64,000 bases of DNA. It comes from Streptomyces harbinensis (GTDB lineage Bacteria > Actinomycetota > Actinomycetes > Streptomycetales > Streptomycetaceae). Below are positions 43,706-51,839 of this stretch, one piece after another. Numbering within the stretch: position 1 is the first letter of the stretch; each line of letters opens with the position of its first letter. A model generated the notes under the pieces. The model saw only the letters and a list, made by a program, of their open reading frames with translations. It was not told where the DNA came from and ran no database searches. The position numbers and the translations under genes were made by a program. The stretch lies in NCBI RefSeq assembly GCF_900116145.1, contig NZ_FPAB01000004.1, positions 631,635 to 695,634 of the forward strand. The letters are read 5' to 3'.

Positions 43706-44563
43706 TCAGCGCTCACCGGCACCCTCGTCGTTGCCGGCCCGGTCCTCCTCGATCTCCTCCTGAAGGCGTTCGCAGATCCGGGTCAGCAGCCGGGAGACAT
43801 GCATCTGGGAAATACCGAGCTGATCCGCGATCTTGCTCTGGGTCAGCTCGTCGAAGAAACGGAGATACAAAATACGCTGCTCGCGCTCCGGCAGCCGTCT
43901 GAGTTTGGGCTTGACGGCTTCCCGGAAGACGACCTGGTCGAATCCGGGATCGGGAACTCCGAGCGTGTCCTTGAGGGAGTAGCCGTCGTCCGTGCCCGGG
44001 AGTTCGGCGTCCAGTGACAGCGGACTGTAACTCTCCAGCGCTTCGAGGCCGGTCGCCACCTCCTCCTCGCTGAGCCCGCTGAACTCGGCCAGTTCCGCCA
44101 CCGAGGGCCGCCGGTCGTCGGGCCGGCACTCCAGCTGCCGGCTCGCCGCCCGCACCTGGTTGCGCAGTTCCTGGGTGCGCCGCGGGACGTGCACCCCCCA
44201 CAGGTGGTCGCGGAAATGCCGCTTGACCTCCCCGACGATGGTGGGCACCGCGAAGCTCTCGAACGCGCAGCCGCGCCCCGGATCGTACCGGTGCACCGCT
44301 TTGACCAGGCCGAGTGCCGCCACTTGTTCCAGGTCCTCCAGGGACTCGCCCCGGTCGCGGAAGTTGCGGGCCAGCCGGCCGGCCATCGGCATCCAGGCGC
44401 AGATCACCTCCTGGCACAGCTCCTCCCGTTCGGGCCCGTCCGGCAGGGCGGCGATGCGGTCGAACTGGCGCGAGGTGTCGGGGGCGTCGTCGTGCGGATG
44501 CCGGCCGCGCCGGTGTCGGGGCGGAACGGCGGTGGGGGACGCACTGCGTGCGGACGTGCTCAT
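43706..44563 (-). CDS. SigB/SigF/SigG-family RNA polymerase sigma factor
   Basis: A 285-residue group 3 sigma factor. Region 2 contains ESLEDLEQVAALGLVKAVHR and the -10 recognition helix AFESFAVPTIVGEVKRHFRD; region 3 has RPSVAELAEFSGLSEEEV; region 4 ends in the helix-turn-helix LTQSKIADQLGISQMHVSRL. Streptomycetes have about nine such factors governing stress response and sporulation. No anti-sigma gene is adjacent. The first 30 residues are a histidine- and arginine-rich variable leader. Confidence 0.93.
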   Translation of the reverse strand: MSTSARSASPTAVPPRHRRGRHPHDDAPDTSRQFDRIAALPDGPEREELCQEVICAWMPMAGRLARNFRDRGESLEDLEQVAALGLVKAVHRYDPGRGCAFESFAVPTIVGEVKRHFRDHLWGVHVPRRTQELRNQVRAASRQLECRPDDRRPSVAELAEFSGLSEEEVATGLEALESYSPLSLDAELPGTDDGYSLKDTLGVPDPGFDQVVFREAVKPKLRRLPEREQRILYLRFFDELTQSKIADQLGISQMHVSRLLTRICERLQEEIEEDRAGNDEGAGER

Positions 44564-44827
44564 AGCACCTCCCTGAGGGCGAGGGCAGTCGATCAGCTAC
44601 TCTCGGTTGCTTCCGCAAGATACTGCGGCGATGCCATTCCCCCGAGGATTCCCCGACCATCCACGGCACTTTCCCCCCCCATGCCCGTGCCACCGGCCCA
44701 TAAACCCCGGACGGCAGAACTCCGGGCCGAAGATGCGGGGGCCGACCGGCGGATATACGGTGGTTGCTGCCCGGCTTCATCCCCGATCCCTGTTCCTTCC
44801 TCCTCCGCAATTCTGGAGGTTTTCGGC

Positions 44828-45241
44828 ATGGATATTCTCGTACTGATCGGCCGGATTCTCTTCGTGCTGCTGTTCCTCGGATCGGCGTTCAACCACCTGT
44901 CGCAGAGCAAGGCGATGGCGGGGTACGTCGAGTCCAAGGGCCTGCCGTCCGCGGGCAACATGGTCCTCGGCTCCGGGCTGCTGATGCTGCTCGGCGCGAT
45001 CAGCGTCGCCTTCGGTATCTGGGCGGACCTCGGCGCGCTGCTGCTGGTGATCTTCCTCGTCCCGACGGCGTTCCTCATGCACGCCTTCTGGAAGGAGAGC
45101 GACCCGGCCGCCCGGCAGAACGAGATGACGCAGTTCCTCAAGGACCTGTCGCTGGCCGGTGCCGCGCTGGCACTGCTCGGCCTGTTCGCCAAGGCGGGGC
45201 ACGACCTGGGGCTGACCATCACCGGGCCGCTCTTCTCCTAG
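44828..45241 (+). CDS. DoxX-family membrane protein
   Basis: A 137-residue four-helix membrane protein: RILFVLLFLGSAFNHLSQSK at the start, then LGSGLLMLLGAISVAFGIW. DoxX-like proteins act in membrane-associated redox or thiol homeostasis. A purine-rich CTGGAGG ribosome-binding site precedes the ATG by nine bases. It is divergent from the sigma factor gene; the 264-base gap may hold promoters for both, but I can identify none firmly. Confidence 0.9.
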   Translation: MDILVLIGRILFVLLFLGSAFNHLSQSKAMAGYVESKGLPSAGNMVLGSGLLMLLGAISVAFGIWADLGALLLVIFLVPTAFLMHAFWKESDPAARQNEMTQFLKDLSLAGAALALLGLFAKAGHDLGLTITGPLFS

Positions 45242-45337
45242 CCCGGACCCGGGGGCCCGGGGCCCGGGGCGGCAAGGCGGACATCAGGAACCATCGGGTC
45301 ATTCACCGGCGTTCCACTCATGACGGAAGGGGCCACG

Positions 45338-46507
45338 GTGAATCTGCTCGATGTCATCCTGGTGATCGCCGCCCTCGGGTTCGCCGTCTCCGGTTACCGG
45401 CTCGGCCTGGTCGCCGCCCTGCTCACGCTGGCCGGTTTCGTCGGCGGGGCGGCGCTCGGCGTGTGGGTGCTGCCGCTGGTGGTCGGGCACATGGTGCCGG
45501 GCACCCTCACCGTCACGCTCACCGCGCTGCTGCTCGTGCTGGTGCCCGCCGCCGTCGGCCAGGCACTGGCCGGCGCGCTCGCGGTACGGCTGCGGGACGG
45601 CCTCACCTGGTCCCCGGCGCGCTGGCTGGACGGAGTGGGCGGTGCCGCGCTCAACGCGGTGGCCGTGCTCCTGGTGGCCTGGATCGCCGCCAGCGCGCTG
45701 ATCGGCTCGCCCTACCCGGGACTCAACCACGCCATCCGGGACTCGCGGGTCCTCACCGGCGTGCAGGAGCGGATGCCGGACCAGGCCCCCACCTGGTTCA
45801 GCCGGGCCACCGAGGCGCTGGGCCAGGCCGGGTTCCCCCGGGTCTTCAACCCGTTCGAAAGCGACCGGTCCGCCCTGGACAGCGCCACCGTCCCGATCTC
45901 GGACGAGGTGCCGGCCGCCGCCCAGCAGGCCGCCGAGGAGAGCACCGTCAAGATCGTCGCCACCTCCGGGGACCAGATCCAGGAGGGCAGCGGCTTCGTC
46001 TTCCACGACGAACTGGTGATGACCAACGCCCACGTCGTCGAAGGCGCGCTCACCCAGACCGTCCAGGTCGGCGGCAGCGGCGCCACCCGCGAGGCCGATG
46101 TGGTGCTGTTCGACCCGGAGACCGATGTCGCCGTCCTCCAGGTGCCCGGGCTCACCGCCCCCACGCTCGACTTCGCGGGCGACGCCGCACGCGGCGACAC
46201 GGCGGTGGTGGCCGGCTACCCCGAGAACCAGGGCCTGGACGTACGGGCCGCCACCGTCGCCGGCCGCACCGACGCCCGCGGCCAGGACATCTACGGCACG
46301 AACGTGGTCACCCGCGACGTCTACACGCTGCGCGCCACCGTCCGCCCGGGCAACTCCGGCGGCCCGCTGCTCACCACGGACGGCAAGGTCTACGGCATGG
46401 TCTTCGCCCGCTCCTCCACCGACGATGACACCGGCTACGCGCTGACCGCCGACCAGATCGAGCCGCAGGCCGAGGCGGCCGTCAAGACCGCGGAGGGCAG
46501 CGGCTAG
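45338..46507 (+). CDS. MarP-like membrane-anchored serine protease
   Basis: A 389-residue protein with four N-terminal membrane helices of the CvpA type (residues 1-140: NLLDVILVIAALGFAVSGYR), a linker and an extracytoplasmic trypsin-like domain. The catalytic triad is visible as TNAHVV, DPETDVAVLQV and PGNSGGPLL. In Mycobacterium tuberculosis MarP protects against acid and oxidative stress by acting on peptidoglycan hydrolases. The GTG at 45338 is preferred because GAAGGGG precedes it; ATG 45320 is possible. Confidence 0.92.
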   Translation: MNLLDVILVIAALGFAVSGYRLGLVAALLTLAGFVGGAALGVWVLPLVVGHMVPGTLTVTLTALLLVLVPAAVGQALAGALAVRLRDGLTWSPARWLDGVGGAALNAVAVLLVAWIAASALIGSPYPGLNHAIRDSRVLTGVQERMPDQAPTWFSRATEALGQAGFPRVFNPFESDRSALDSATVPISDEVPAAAQQAAEESTVKIVATSGDQIQEGSGFVFHDELVMTNAHVVEGALTQTVQVGGSGATREADVVLFDPETDVAVLQVPGLTAPTLDFAGDAARGDTAVVAGYPENQGLDVRAATVAGRTDARGQDIYGTNVVTRDVYTLRATVRPGNSGGPLLTTDGKVYGMVFARSSTDDDTGYALTADQIEPQAEAAVKTAEGSG

Positions 46508-46514
46508 ACACGGC

Positions 46515-47195
46515 CTAGGACGGCTCGCCGGTGTCCTCGCCGGTCAGCACCCGCGTCACCGCCCGCGCCGTCCAGTGCCCGGCCGCGCCCGGGCAGGACG
46601 CCAGAAACCCGGCGACCCGCTCCGGCGGCCAGCCGTGCGCCTCGGCGATGCCCGCGCCCAGCCGGCGCAGATAGCGCGCCGACGGCGGCACCGGCGGCAC
46701 CTCGCCCGCGGACCAGGGCGCCGTGAACGTCAGCATCGGCAGCCCGTCCAGCGTCCCGGCCCGCACCAGCGTCTCGTACCGGCCGGGACCGAGCCGGTCG
46801 CGGCCGTCCCGCAGCACGCCGCGCAGATCGAGATCGGTGCCCGGCTCGCGGAACATCTCCTGGTGCGCGATGTCCGAGAACTGGCCCACCGTCAGCAGAT
46901 AGCCGCGCGCCGGGACCCGGCCCGGCGCGTCCGGGTCGTAGAAGGCCCGGCCGCCGCCCCACACCGGTGAGCGCGTCGCGAAGTACAGGGTGCCGGGCAG
47001 CCACACGGCCCGAGTGCGCGCCGGCGGGCGCGGGTCGCGGCAGCCCGGGTACGTGCGGTCCCCGCCGTCGGCCGACCGGCCGCCGCGCAGATACGCCGCC
47101 AGCCGCGCGGCATGCGTGTTCGATCCGTACGCGACGTACCACAGCCGGGACACACCGGCCGAAGACGTGCCCCACCGCGCCGCGGGCTCTGTCAC
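46515..47195 (-). CDS. Gamma-glutamylcyclotransferase-fold protein
   Basis: A 226-residue protein whose N-terminal LWYVAYGSNTHAARLAAYL carries the YGSN substrate-binding motif of the GGCT fold, with RGYLLTVGQFSDIAHQEMF (catalytic Glu region) further on. In actinobacterial records similar proteins are sometimes misnamed histone deacetylase. The activity could be on gamma-glutamyl amines or on a protein; it is not shown. It is convergent with the MarP-like gene, seven bases apart. Confidence 0.78.
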   Translation of the reverse strand: MTEPAARWGTSSAGVSRLWYVAYGSNTHAARLAAYLRGGRSADGGDRTYPGCRDPRPPARTRAVWLPGTLYFATRSPVWGGGRAFYDPDAPGRVPARGYLLTVGQFSDIAHQEMFREPGTDLDLRGVLRDGRDRLGPGRYETLVRAGTLDGLPMLTFTAPWSAGEVPPVPPSARYLRRLGAGIAEAHGWPPERVAGFLASCPGAAGHWTARAVTRVLTGEDTGEPS

Positions 47196-47254
47196 CGTTC
47201 GCTCCTCCGCACGATACTCAGCCAGGCCGTACCCCCGCGCGTCCTGGAGGAATC

Positions 47255-48109
47255 GTGGACCGACCCAGCAGAAGGACCGCCCTCACCGCCGCCGCCACCG
47301 TCCTGGCCGGGCCCGCGCTGCTCGGGGCCCACCGCCCGCCGCCCGCCGAACCCCCGGTGGCACGGCGCGCACACGCCCACAATGACTATGAGCACCCGCG
47401 TCCGCTGCTCGACGCCCTCGGCCACGGGTTCGCCAGTGTGGAGGCCGACATCTGGCTGGTGGACGGCCGGCTCCTCGTCGCCCACGACGCGGACGGCCTC
47501 GACCCGTCCCGCACCCTCCAGTCCCTCTATCTGGACCCGCTCGCCGCACGCGTCCGGGAACGGGGCGGCTGCGTGTACCGCTCCGCGCCCCGGCTGCCGC
47601 TGCAACTGCTCATCGACCTCAAGACCGCGGGCGAGCCCACCTACCGGGCGCTGGCGGCGGCGCTGCGCCCGTACCACCGCATCCTCAGCTCCGCGACCGC
47701 CGCCGGACGGGTGCGGCACCGGGCGGTCACCGCCGTGGTCTCCGGGGACCGGGGCGCCCGCGCGCCGCTGGAGGCGGAGCGGGTGCGGTACGCGTTCTAC
47801 GACGGGCGCGCCGAGGACCTGGACGGCGGGGCGCCCGCGTCGTTCATCCCGCTCATCAGCGGCAACTGGAACACCTTCTTCCACTGGCAGGGCACCGGCC
47901 CCTTCCCGGCCGCCGAACGCGCCGCCCTGCGCGGGATGACGGCCGCCGCGCACCGCGCCGGGCGGGCCATCCGGTTCTGGGCCACCCCGGACGCCCCGGG
48001 GACCGCCCGGGAGGCGGTGTGGCACGAACTGCTGGCGGCCGGCGCCGACTGGATCAACACCGACGACCTGGCCGGGCTCGCCGCCTTCCTCCGCGCGCAC
48101 GACACATGA
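47255..48109 (+). CDS. Secreted glycerophosphodiesterase/PI-PLC-like phosphodiesterase
   Basis: A 284-residue secreted TIM-barrel protein. The leader RPSRRTALTAAATVLAGPAL has twin arginines and may use the Tat pathway. The active site reads HAHNDYEHPRPL, SVEADIWLVDGRLLVAHD, LLIDLK, the pattern of the GDPD/PLC-like superfamily, and a late WINTDD phrase. TGGAGG lies five bases before the GTG at 47255. The substrate is probably a phosphodiester of the envelope or surroundings. Confidence 0.88.
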   Translation: MDRPSRRTALTAAATVLAGPALLGAHRPPPAEPPVARRAHAHNDYEHPRPLLDALGHGFASVEADIWLVDGRLLVAHDADGLDPSRTLQSLYLDPLAARVRERGGCVYRSAPRLPLQLLIDLKTAGEPTYRALAAALRPYHRILSSATAAGRVRHRAVTAVVSGDRGARAPLEAERVRYAFYDGRAEDLDGGAPASFIPLISGNWNTFFHWQGTGPFPAAERAALRGMTAAAHRAGRAIRFWATPDAPGTAREAVWHELLAAGADWINTDDLAGLAAFLRAHDT

Positions 48110-48180
48110 CGATCGCCGGCCGGCCGCGCGGGCACCTCTCCGGCCCGATGGTGGGGGGAGGGCCGCGCGCGGGCGGAGCG

Positions 48181-49179
48181 CTATCCGGACGGGCTGGGGT
48201 CGCGCGCGCCCCGGGACGGCCCGGCCGACGCCCGATCCGCCCGCTCCGGCGTACGGGCCAGGACCTGACGCACCGTCTCCAGGGCCGCCGCCCGTTCCGG
48301 TTCGGGCAGTCCAGCGCGGTCCAGCACCCGGGCCGCCGGGACGGCCAGCTCCTCCAGCGCGCGGACCGTCCGGAAGTGCTCCACCCGGCCCGGATCCAGC
48401 TCCACCGGGCCGTACCCGGCGAAGAACGCTTCCCGCTGATCCGGCGTCAGCTCCAGCACCGCGACCAGATCCTGCTCGCGCGGCGCGCGCACCGCACCGC
48501 TCCAGCCGAGCAGCCACACCTCCTCGGCGCCCGCCCCGAGCAGCAGCCGGCCGGGCCCCGGGTCCCCGTGGCAGAGCACCGGGTCCCCGGGCTCCGCCGC
48601 CGGGGGCGGGGCGCCCGCCCGCGCCAGCAGCGCGCCGATCGGCCCGGCCATCTCCCGCCACAGCCCGGCCAGCGCCCGCTCCAGCGGATCGTGCCGCTCC
48701 ACCCCGGGGCCGCGCAGCAGCCACCGGTCCACCGCGCGCACCGCGTCCGCCATCGGGCCCGGCCGCCGCGCGGGCGGCAGTCCGTCCGGCACCGGGGCGG
48801 CGTGCACGGCGGCCAGCAGCCGGCCGAACGCCCGCCAGTGCCCCGGCTCCACCGGCCCGGTGCCGCCCGGTACGCCCTCGACCCACGGCCGTACCGACAG
48901 CCGCCGCCCGGTGCGCACGCTCCACCACTGCCCGCGCCGGTCGCGCAGCGGCCCCGGCACGCCCGGCACCCCGTGCGCCGCCGCCTGCCCGGCGGCCCGC
49001 AGTCCGGCGGCCGGGCCGCCCGCGCCCAGCCGCACCGCGTACCCCGCGCCGTCCTCACCGCGCCCGTGCCACAGCCGGCCGGCCCCGCCGTCCCGGCCCG
49101 CACCGCGCGGCACCTCGTCCAAGGAGGCCAGGCCCACCCCGAAGTCGGCCCGCACCCATCGCCGTACCTTCTCCTCCAT
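48181..49179 (-). CDS. Aminoglycoside phosphotransferase-like protein, degenerate kinase
   Basis: A 332-residue protein with the APH/choline kinase fold. The catalytic loop reads LCHGDPGPGR with Asp206 intact but Arg211 where the metal-binding Asn should be, and the second metal ligand Asp is replaced by Gly225 in LLGWSG. It is therefore likely a pseudokinase or an altered enzyme. The N-terminal lobe is glycine- and arginine-rich and ends in WSVRTGRRLSVRPWVEGV. It is divergent from the ECF sigma factor gene, with which it shares a 36-base promoter gap. Confidence 0.75.
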   Translation of the reverse strand: MEEKVRRWVRADFGVGLASLDEVPRGAGRDGGAGRLWHGRGEDGAGYAVRLGAGGPAAGLRAAGQAAAHGVPGVPGPLRDRRGQWWSVRTGRRLSVRPWVEGVPGGTGPVEPGHWRAFGRLLAAVHAAPVPDGLPPARRPGPMADAVRAVDRWLLRGPGVERHDPLERALAGLWREMAGPIGALLARAGAPPPAAEPGDPVLCHGDPGPGRLLLGAGAEEVWLLGWSGAVRAPREQDLVAVLELTPDQREAFFAGYGPVELDPGRVEHFRTVRALEELAVPAARVLDRAGLPEPERAAALETVRQVLARTPERADRASAGPSRGARDPSPSG

Positions 49180-49215
49180 CACGGCACCAGGCTCCCACGG
49201 CGGTACGGTGGCCCG

Positions 49216-50088
49216 ATGCCGCACGTCCTCGACACCGCCGTCTGGACCGAGCACCGGGCCGCGGTGTTCGGGGCCGCCTACCGGATCCTGGGCAGCGTCG
49301 CGGACGCCGAGGACATCACCCAGGAGGTCTGGCTCAAGGCCCACCGGTCCGACCTCACCGAGGTCGCCGATCTGCGCGCCTGGCTGGTGACGGTCGCCGC
49401 CCGCCGCGCCTACGACGAACTGCGCTCGGCCCGCGCCCGGCGCGAGACGTACACCGGGCCCTGGCTGCCCGAGCCGCTGCTGACCGGCCCGGACGCCGCC
49501 GAACCGGTGCTCGTGGACGAACTGGTCTCCACCGCCGTCCTGCTGGTGCTGGAGGAGCTGACCCCGGCCGAGCGGGTCGCGCTGGTGCTGCACGATGCTT
49601 TCGGGCTGCCGTTCGCCGAGGTCGCCGGGGTGCTCGGCGGCTCCCCTGCCGCCGCCCGCCAGCACGCCTCCCGGGCCCGCCGCCGGGTCGCGGCCGTCCG
49701 CGACCGGCCCCGGACCGCCGCCGACCGCGCCGAACACGCCCGCGTCCTGGCCGCCTTCCGGGCCGCCTGCGAGGCCGGCGATCTGGACGCCCTGATCCGG
49801 CTGCTGCACCCCGACGCCGTCTACCTCACCGACGGCGGCGGCCGGGTGCGCGCCGCCCGCAAGCCGATCACCGGCGGCACCCGGGTCGCCGAGGTCCTGC
49901 TGCGCGTCGCCCGCCGGCTGTTCGCGGACCTCCCGCGCACCAGCCGCCGGATCGAGGCGGGCGGCGAGCCCGCCCTGCTCGTCCTGCGCGGCGGGCGCCC
50001 GCTGTGCGTGGACACCCTCCACGTCGTGGACGGCCGGATCCTCGCCCTGCACCGGGTGCTCAACCCCGACAAGCTCCGCCATCTGTGA
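49216..50088 (+). CDS. ECF41-type sigma factor with SnoaL-like C-terminal domain
   Basis: A 290-residue extracytoplasmic-function sigma factor. Sigma region 2 is YRILGSVADAEDITQEVWLK, region 4 LTPAERVALVLHDAFGLPFA, and from about residue 180 an extra NTF2/SnoaL-like domain follows (LAAFRAACEAGDLDALIRLL) that regulates activity in ECF41 factors in place of an anti-sigma factor. The next gene is an AhpD-like protein behind a good ECF41 promoter, the standard ECF41 pairing. TACGGT six bases before the ATG suggests a leaderless message. Confidence 0.93.
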   Translation: MPHVLDTAVWTEHRAAVFGAAYRILGSVADAEDITQEVWLKAHRSDLTEVADLRAWLVTVAARRAYDELRSARARRETYTGPWLPEPLLTGPDAAEPVLVDELVSTAVLLVLEELTPAERVALVLHDAFGLPFAEVAGVLGGSPAAARQHASRARRRVAAVRDRPRTAADRAEHARVLAAFRAACEAGDLDALIRLLHPDAVYLTDGGGRVRAARKPITGGTRVAEVLLRVARRLFADLPRTSRRIEAGGEPALLVLRGGRPLCVDTLHVVDGRILALHRVLNPDKLRHL

Positions 50089-50099
50089 CGGCCGTCACT

Positions 50100-50126
50100 G
50101 TCACATCCGGGTGCCCTCTCCCGTCT
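50100..50126 (+). promoter_or_regulatory. ECF41 promoter of the AhpD-like gene
   Basis: TGTCACA at 50100-50106 and CGTC at 50123-50126 with a 16-base spacer match the known ECF41 consensus, 12 bases after the sigma gene and 41 bases before the next start. Confidence 0.8.
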
Positions 50127-50166
50127 CCCTGCCGACCGCATCACCCACCGCGAGGGAGCACCCGCC

Positions 50167-50607
50167 ATGACCCGTCTGAAACGCACCGGAACCGCGTCCG
50201 AGGGCTACCGCGCACTACTGCGCAGCCAGCAGACGGTGAACGACGGCCCGCTCGACTCCGTGGTCCGCGAACTCGTCAAGACCCGGGTCTCGCAGCTCAA
50301 TGGCTGCCTGTTCTGCATCGACATGCACACCACCGAGGCGCGGCGCGCCGGGGAGAGCGAGCAGCGGCTGTACCACCTCGCCGCCTGGCACGAGTCGCCG
50401 CTGTACACGGCGCGCGAGCGGGCGGCCCTGCGGTACGCGGAGGCCGTCACCCGCTGCGCGGACGTCGACGACGCGCACTGGGAGGACCTGCGCGGCCACT
50501 TCCCGGACGAGGCGGAACTCGGCCAGCTGGTGCTCCAGGTGGCGCTGATCAACGCCCTCAACCGGCTGGCCGTGCCGCTGCGCAAGGAACCGGGCTCCGC
50601 GGCCTGA
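50167..50607 (+). CDS. AhpD-like carboxymuconolactone decarboxylase-family protein
   Basis: A 146-residue all-helical protein with the redox motif CLFCIDMH near residue 45, typical of AhpD-like alkylhydroperoxidases. As the presumed only direct target of the adjacent ECF41 sigma factor, it fits the family pattern of oxidoreductase or CMD genes next to ECF41 factors. GAGGGAGC upstream of the ATG acts as ribosome-binding site. Confidence 0.92.
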   Translation: MTRLKRTGTASEGYRALLRSQQTVNDGPLDSVVRELVKTRVSQLNGCLFCIDMHTTEARRAGESEQRLYHLAAWHESPLYTARERAALRYAEAVTRCADVDDAHWEDLRGHFPDEAELGQLVLQVALINALNRLAVPLRKEPGSAA

Positions 50608-50637
50608 GCCGGCCGGGCGGGCCACCGCCCGGTACGA

Positions 50638-50677
50638 CGACGGCCCGGCCGCGCCGGGGGGCGCGGCCGGGCCGTCG
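50638..50677. terminator. Bidirectional hairpin terminator
   Basis: An 18-base-pair GC-rich stem (CGACGGCCCGGCCGCGCC pairing with its complement) closes a 4-base G loop between the convergent AhpD-like and DUF368 genes. Confidence 0.75.
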
Positions 50678-50689
50678 GGCCGGTGGTCG

Positions 50690-51676
50690 TCAGACCTTGG
50701 CGTGCCGGCGGCGCGCCCGCTGCGCGGGCGGCGGGGTGTCGTCGTCACCGTCCCGCCCGGCCGCCGCGGCAGCGGCCTGCTCCTTGCGGTGGCCGATCAC
50801 CAGCACCGTCGCCACCACCACGAAGCCGGCCAGCGCCAGCGCCAGGGTCAGCGGCACGCCCTCGGTGGGCGCGTACAGCGAGGTGTCGTGCTCGTCCTCG
50901 CCCTGCCAGGGCCACAGGGCGCGCAGCGCGCCCGCCATCACCCCGGTCAGGATCACCAGCGTCACCCGGTGGAAGTTCTCCAGCAGCCAGCGCAGCACCT
51001 TCACGATGAGCGCCAGACCGACGAGCAGGCCCGCCATGAAGACCCCGAGGTAGCCGAAGTCGCGCTCGTTCAGCGCCTCGATCGTCGGCTCGTACATGCC
51101 GAGCGCCAGCAGCAGGAACGATCCGGAGAGCCCGGGCAGGATCAGCGCGGAGACCGCGATCGCCCCGGAGAAGAACACCACGAGCATGTTCTCCGGCGAG
51201 ACCGTCGCCGACAGCGAGGTCAGCCAGAAGGCGGCACCGGCGCCCAGCAGGGCCAGCGGCCACTCGCGCAGCCCCCAGCGCCGCCCCGAACCGCTGAACG
51301 GCACCCACAGCGAGGCCAGCACCAGGCCGAAGAACACGGCGTACGCGTACTGCTTGTGGTCGGTCACCAGCGGCGCCAGCAGCCGGCTGCTCAGCAGCAG
51401 GCCCACCACCATGCCGATCATCAGCGGCACGATCATCCGCCAGTCGGCCTTCCGGAACTCCTCGCCGGCGCGGCGCAGCCCCTGCCCGCGCGGCACATCC
51501 GCGATGCCCAGACGTATTGCGCTCGTCACATGGCTGGCTCCCGCGATCAGCCGTTCGTAGACGCCGACGATCAGCGCGACGGTGCCGCCGCTGATCCCCG
51601 GCAGTGCCTCCGACGCCCCGACCAGGGATCCTTTGAAGGCATCGGTCACACGGCTGCTGCTGGCTTGCTTCGCCAT
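50690..51676 (-). CDS. DUF368-domain membrane protein
   Basis: A 328-residue polytopic membrane protein of the DUF368 family, with GASEALPGISGGTVALIVG and VSALILPGLSGSFLLLALG, two inverted PGxSG repeats typical of the family. DUF368 proteins include PopT-type carriers proposed to recycle undecaprenyl phosphate. A basic and alanine-rich cytoplasmic tail follows. The ATG at 51676 follows a GAGTGGAG ribosome-binding site. Confidence 0.9.
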   Translation of the reverse strand: MAKQASSSRVTDAFKGSLVGASEALPGISGGTVALIVGVYERLIAGASHVTSAIRLGIADVPRGQGLRRAGEEFRKADWRMIVPLMIGMVVGLLLSSRLLAPLVTDHKQYAYAVFFGLVLASLWVPFSGSGRRWGLREWPLALLGAGAAFWLTSLSATVSPENMLVVFFSGAIAVSALILPGLSGSFLLLALGMYEPTIEALNERDFGYLGVFMAGLLVGLALIVKVLRWLLENFHRVTLVILTGVMAGALRALWPWQGEDEHDTSLYAPTEGVPLTLALALAGFVVVATVLVIGHRKEQAAAAAAGRDGDDDTPPPAQRARRRHAKV

Positions 51677-51839
51677 GGGTCTCCACTCTCGGTCTACGCC
51701 GGGCACGGCGGTACGGCGCCCTGGGGCGCTGCGAGGCGTTGCGGTGAGGAACATCCTATGCTTCGCATCGTGGGCCCCTCGGTGGGGCCAACCCCCGTAA
51801 TCGGGCTGTGGACATCTGGAGGCGAGGAGAGCAGCGGAC

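Noticed and set aside
44564..44827. A SigB-type promoter between the sigma factor and DoxX genes
   Set aside because: I could not find a GNNTN / GGGTAY pair with suitable spacing in either direction.
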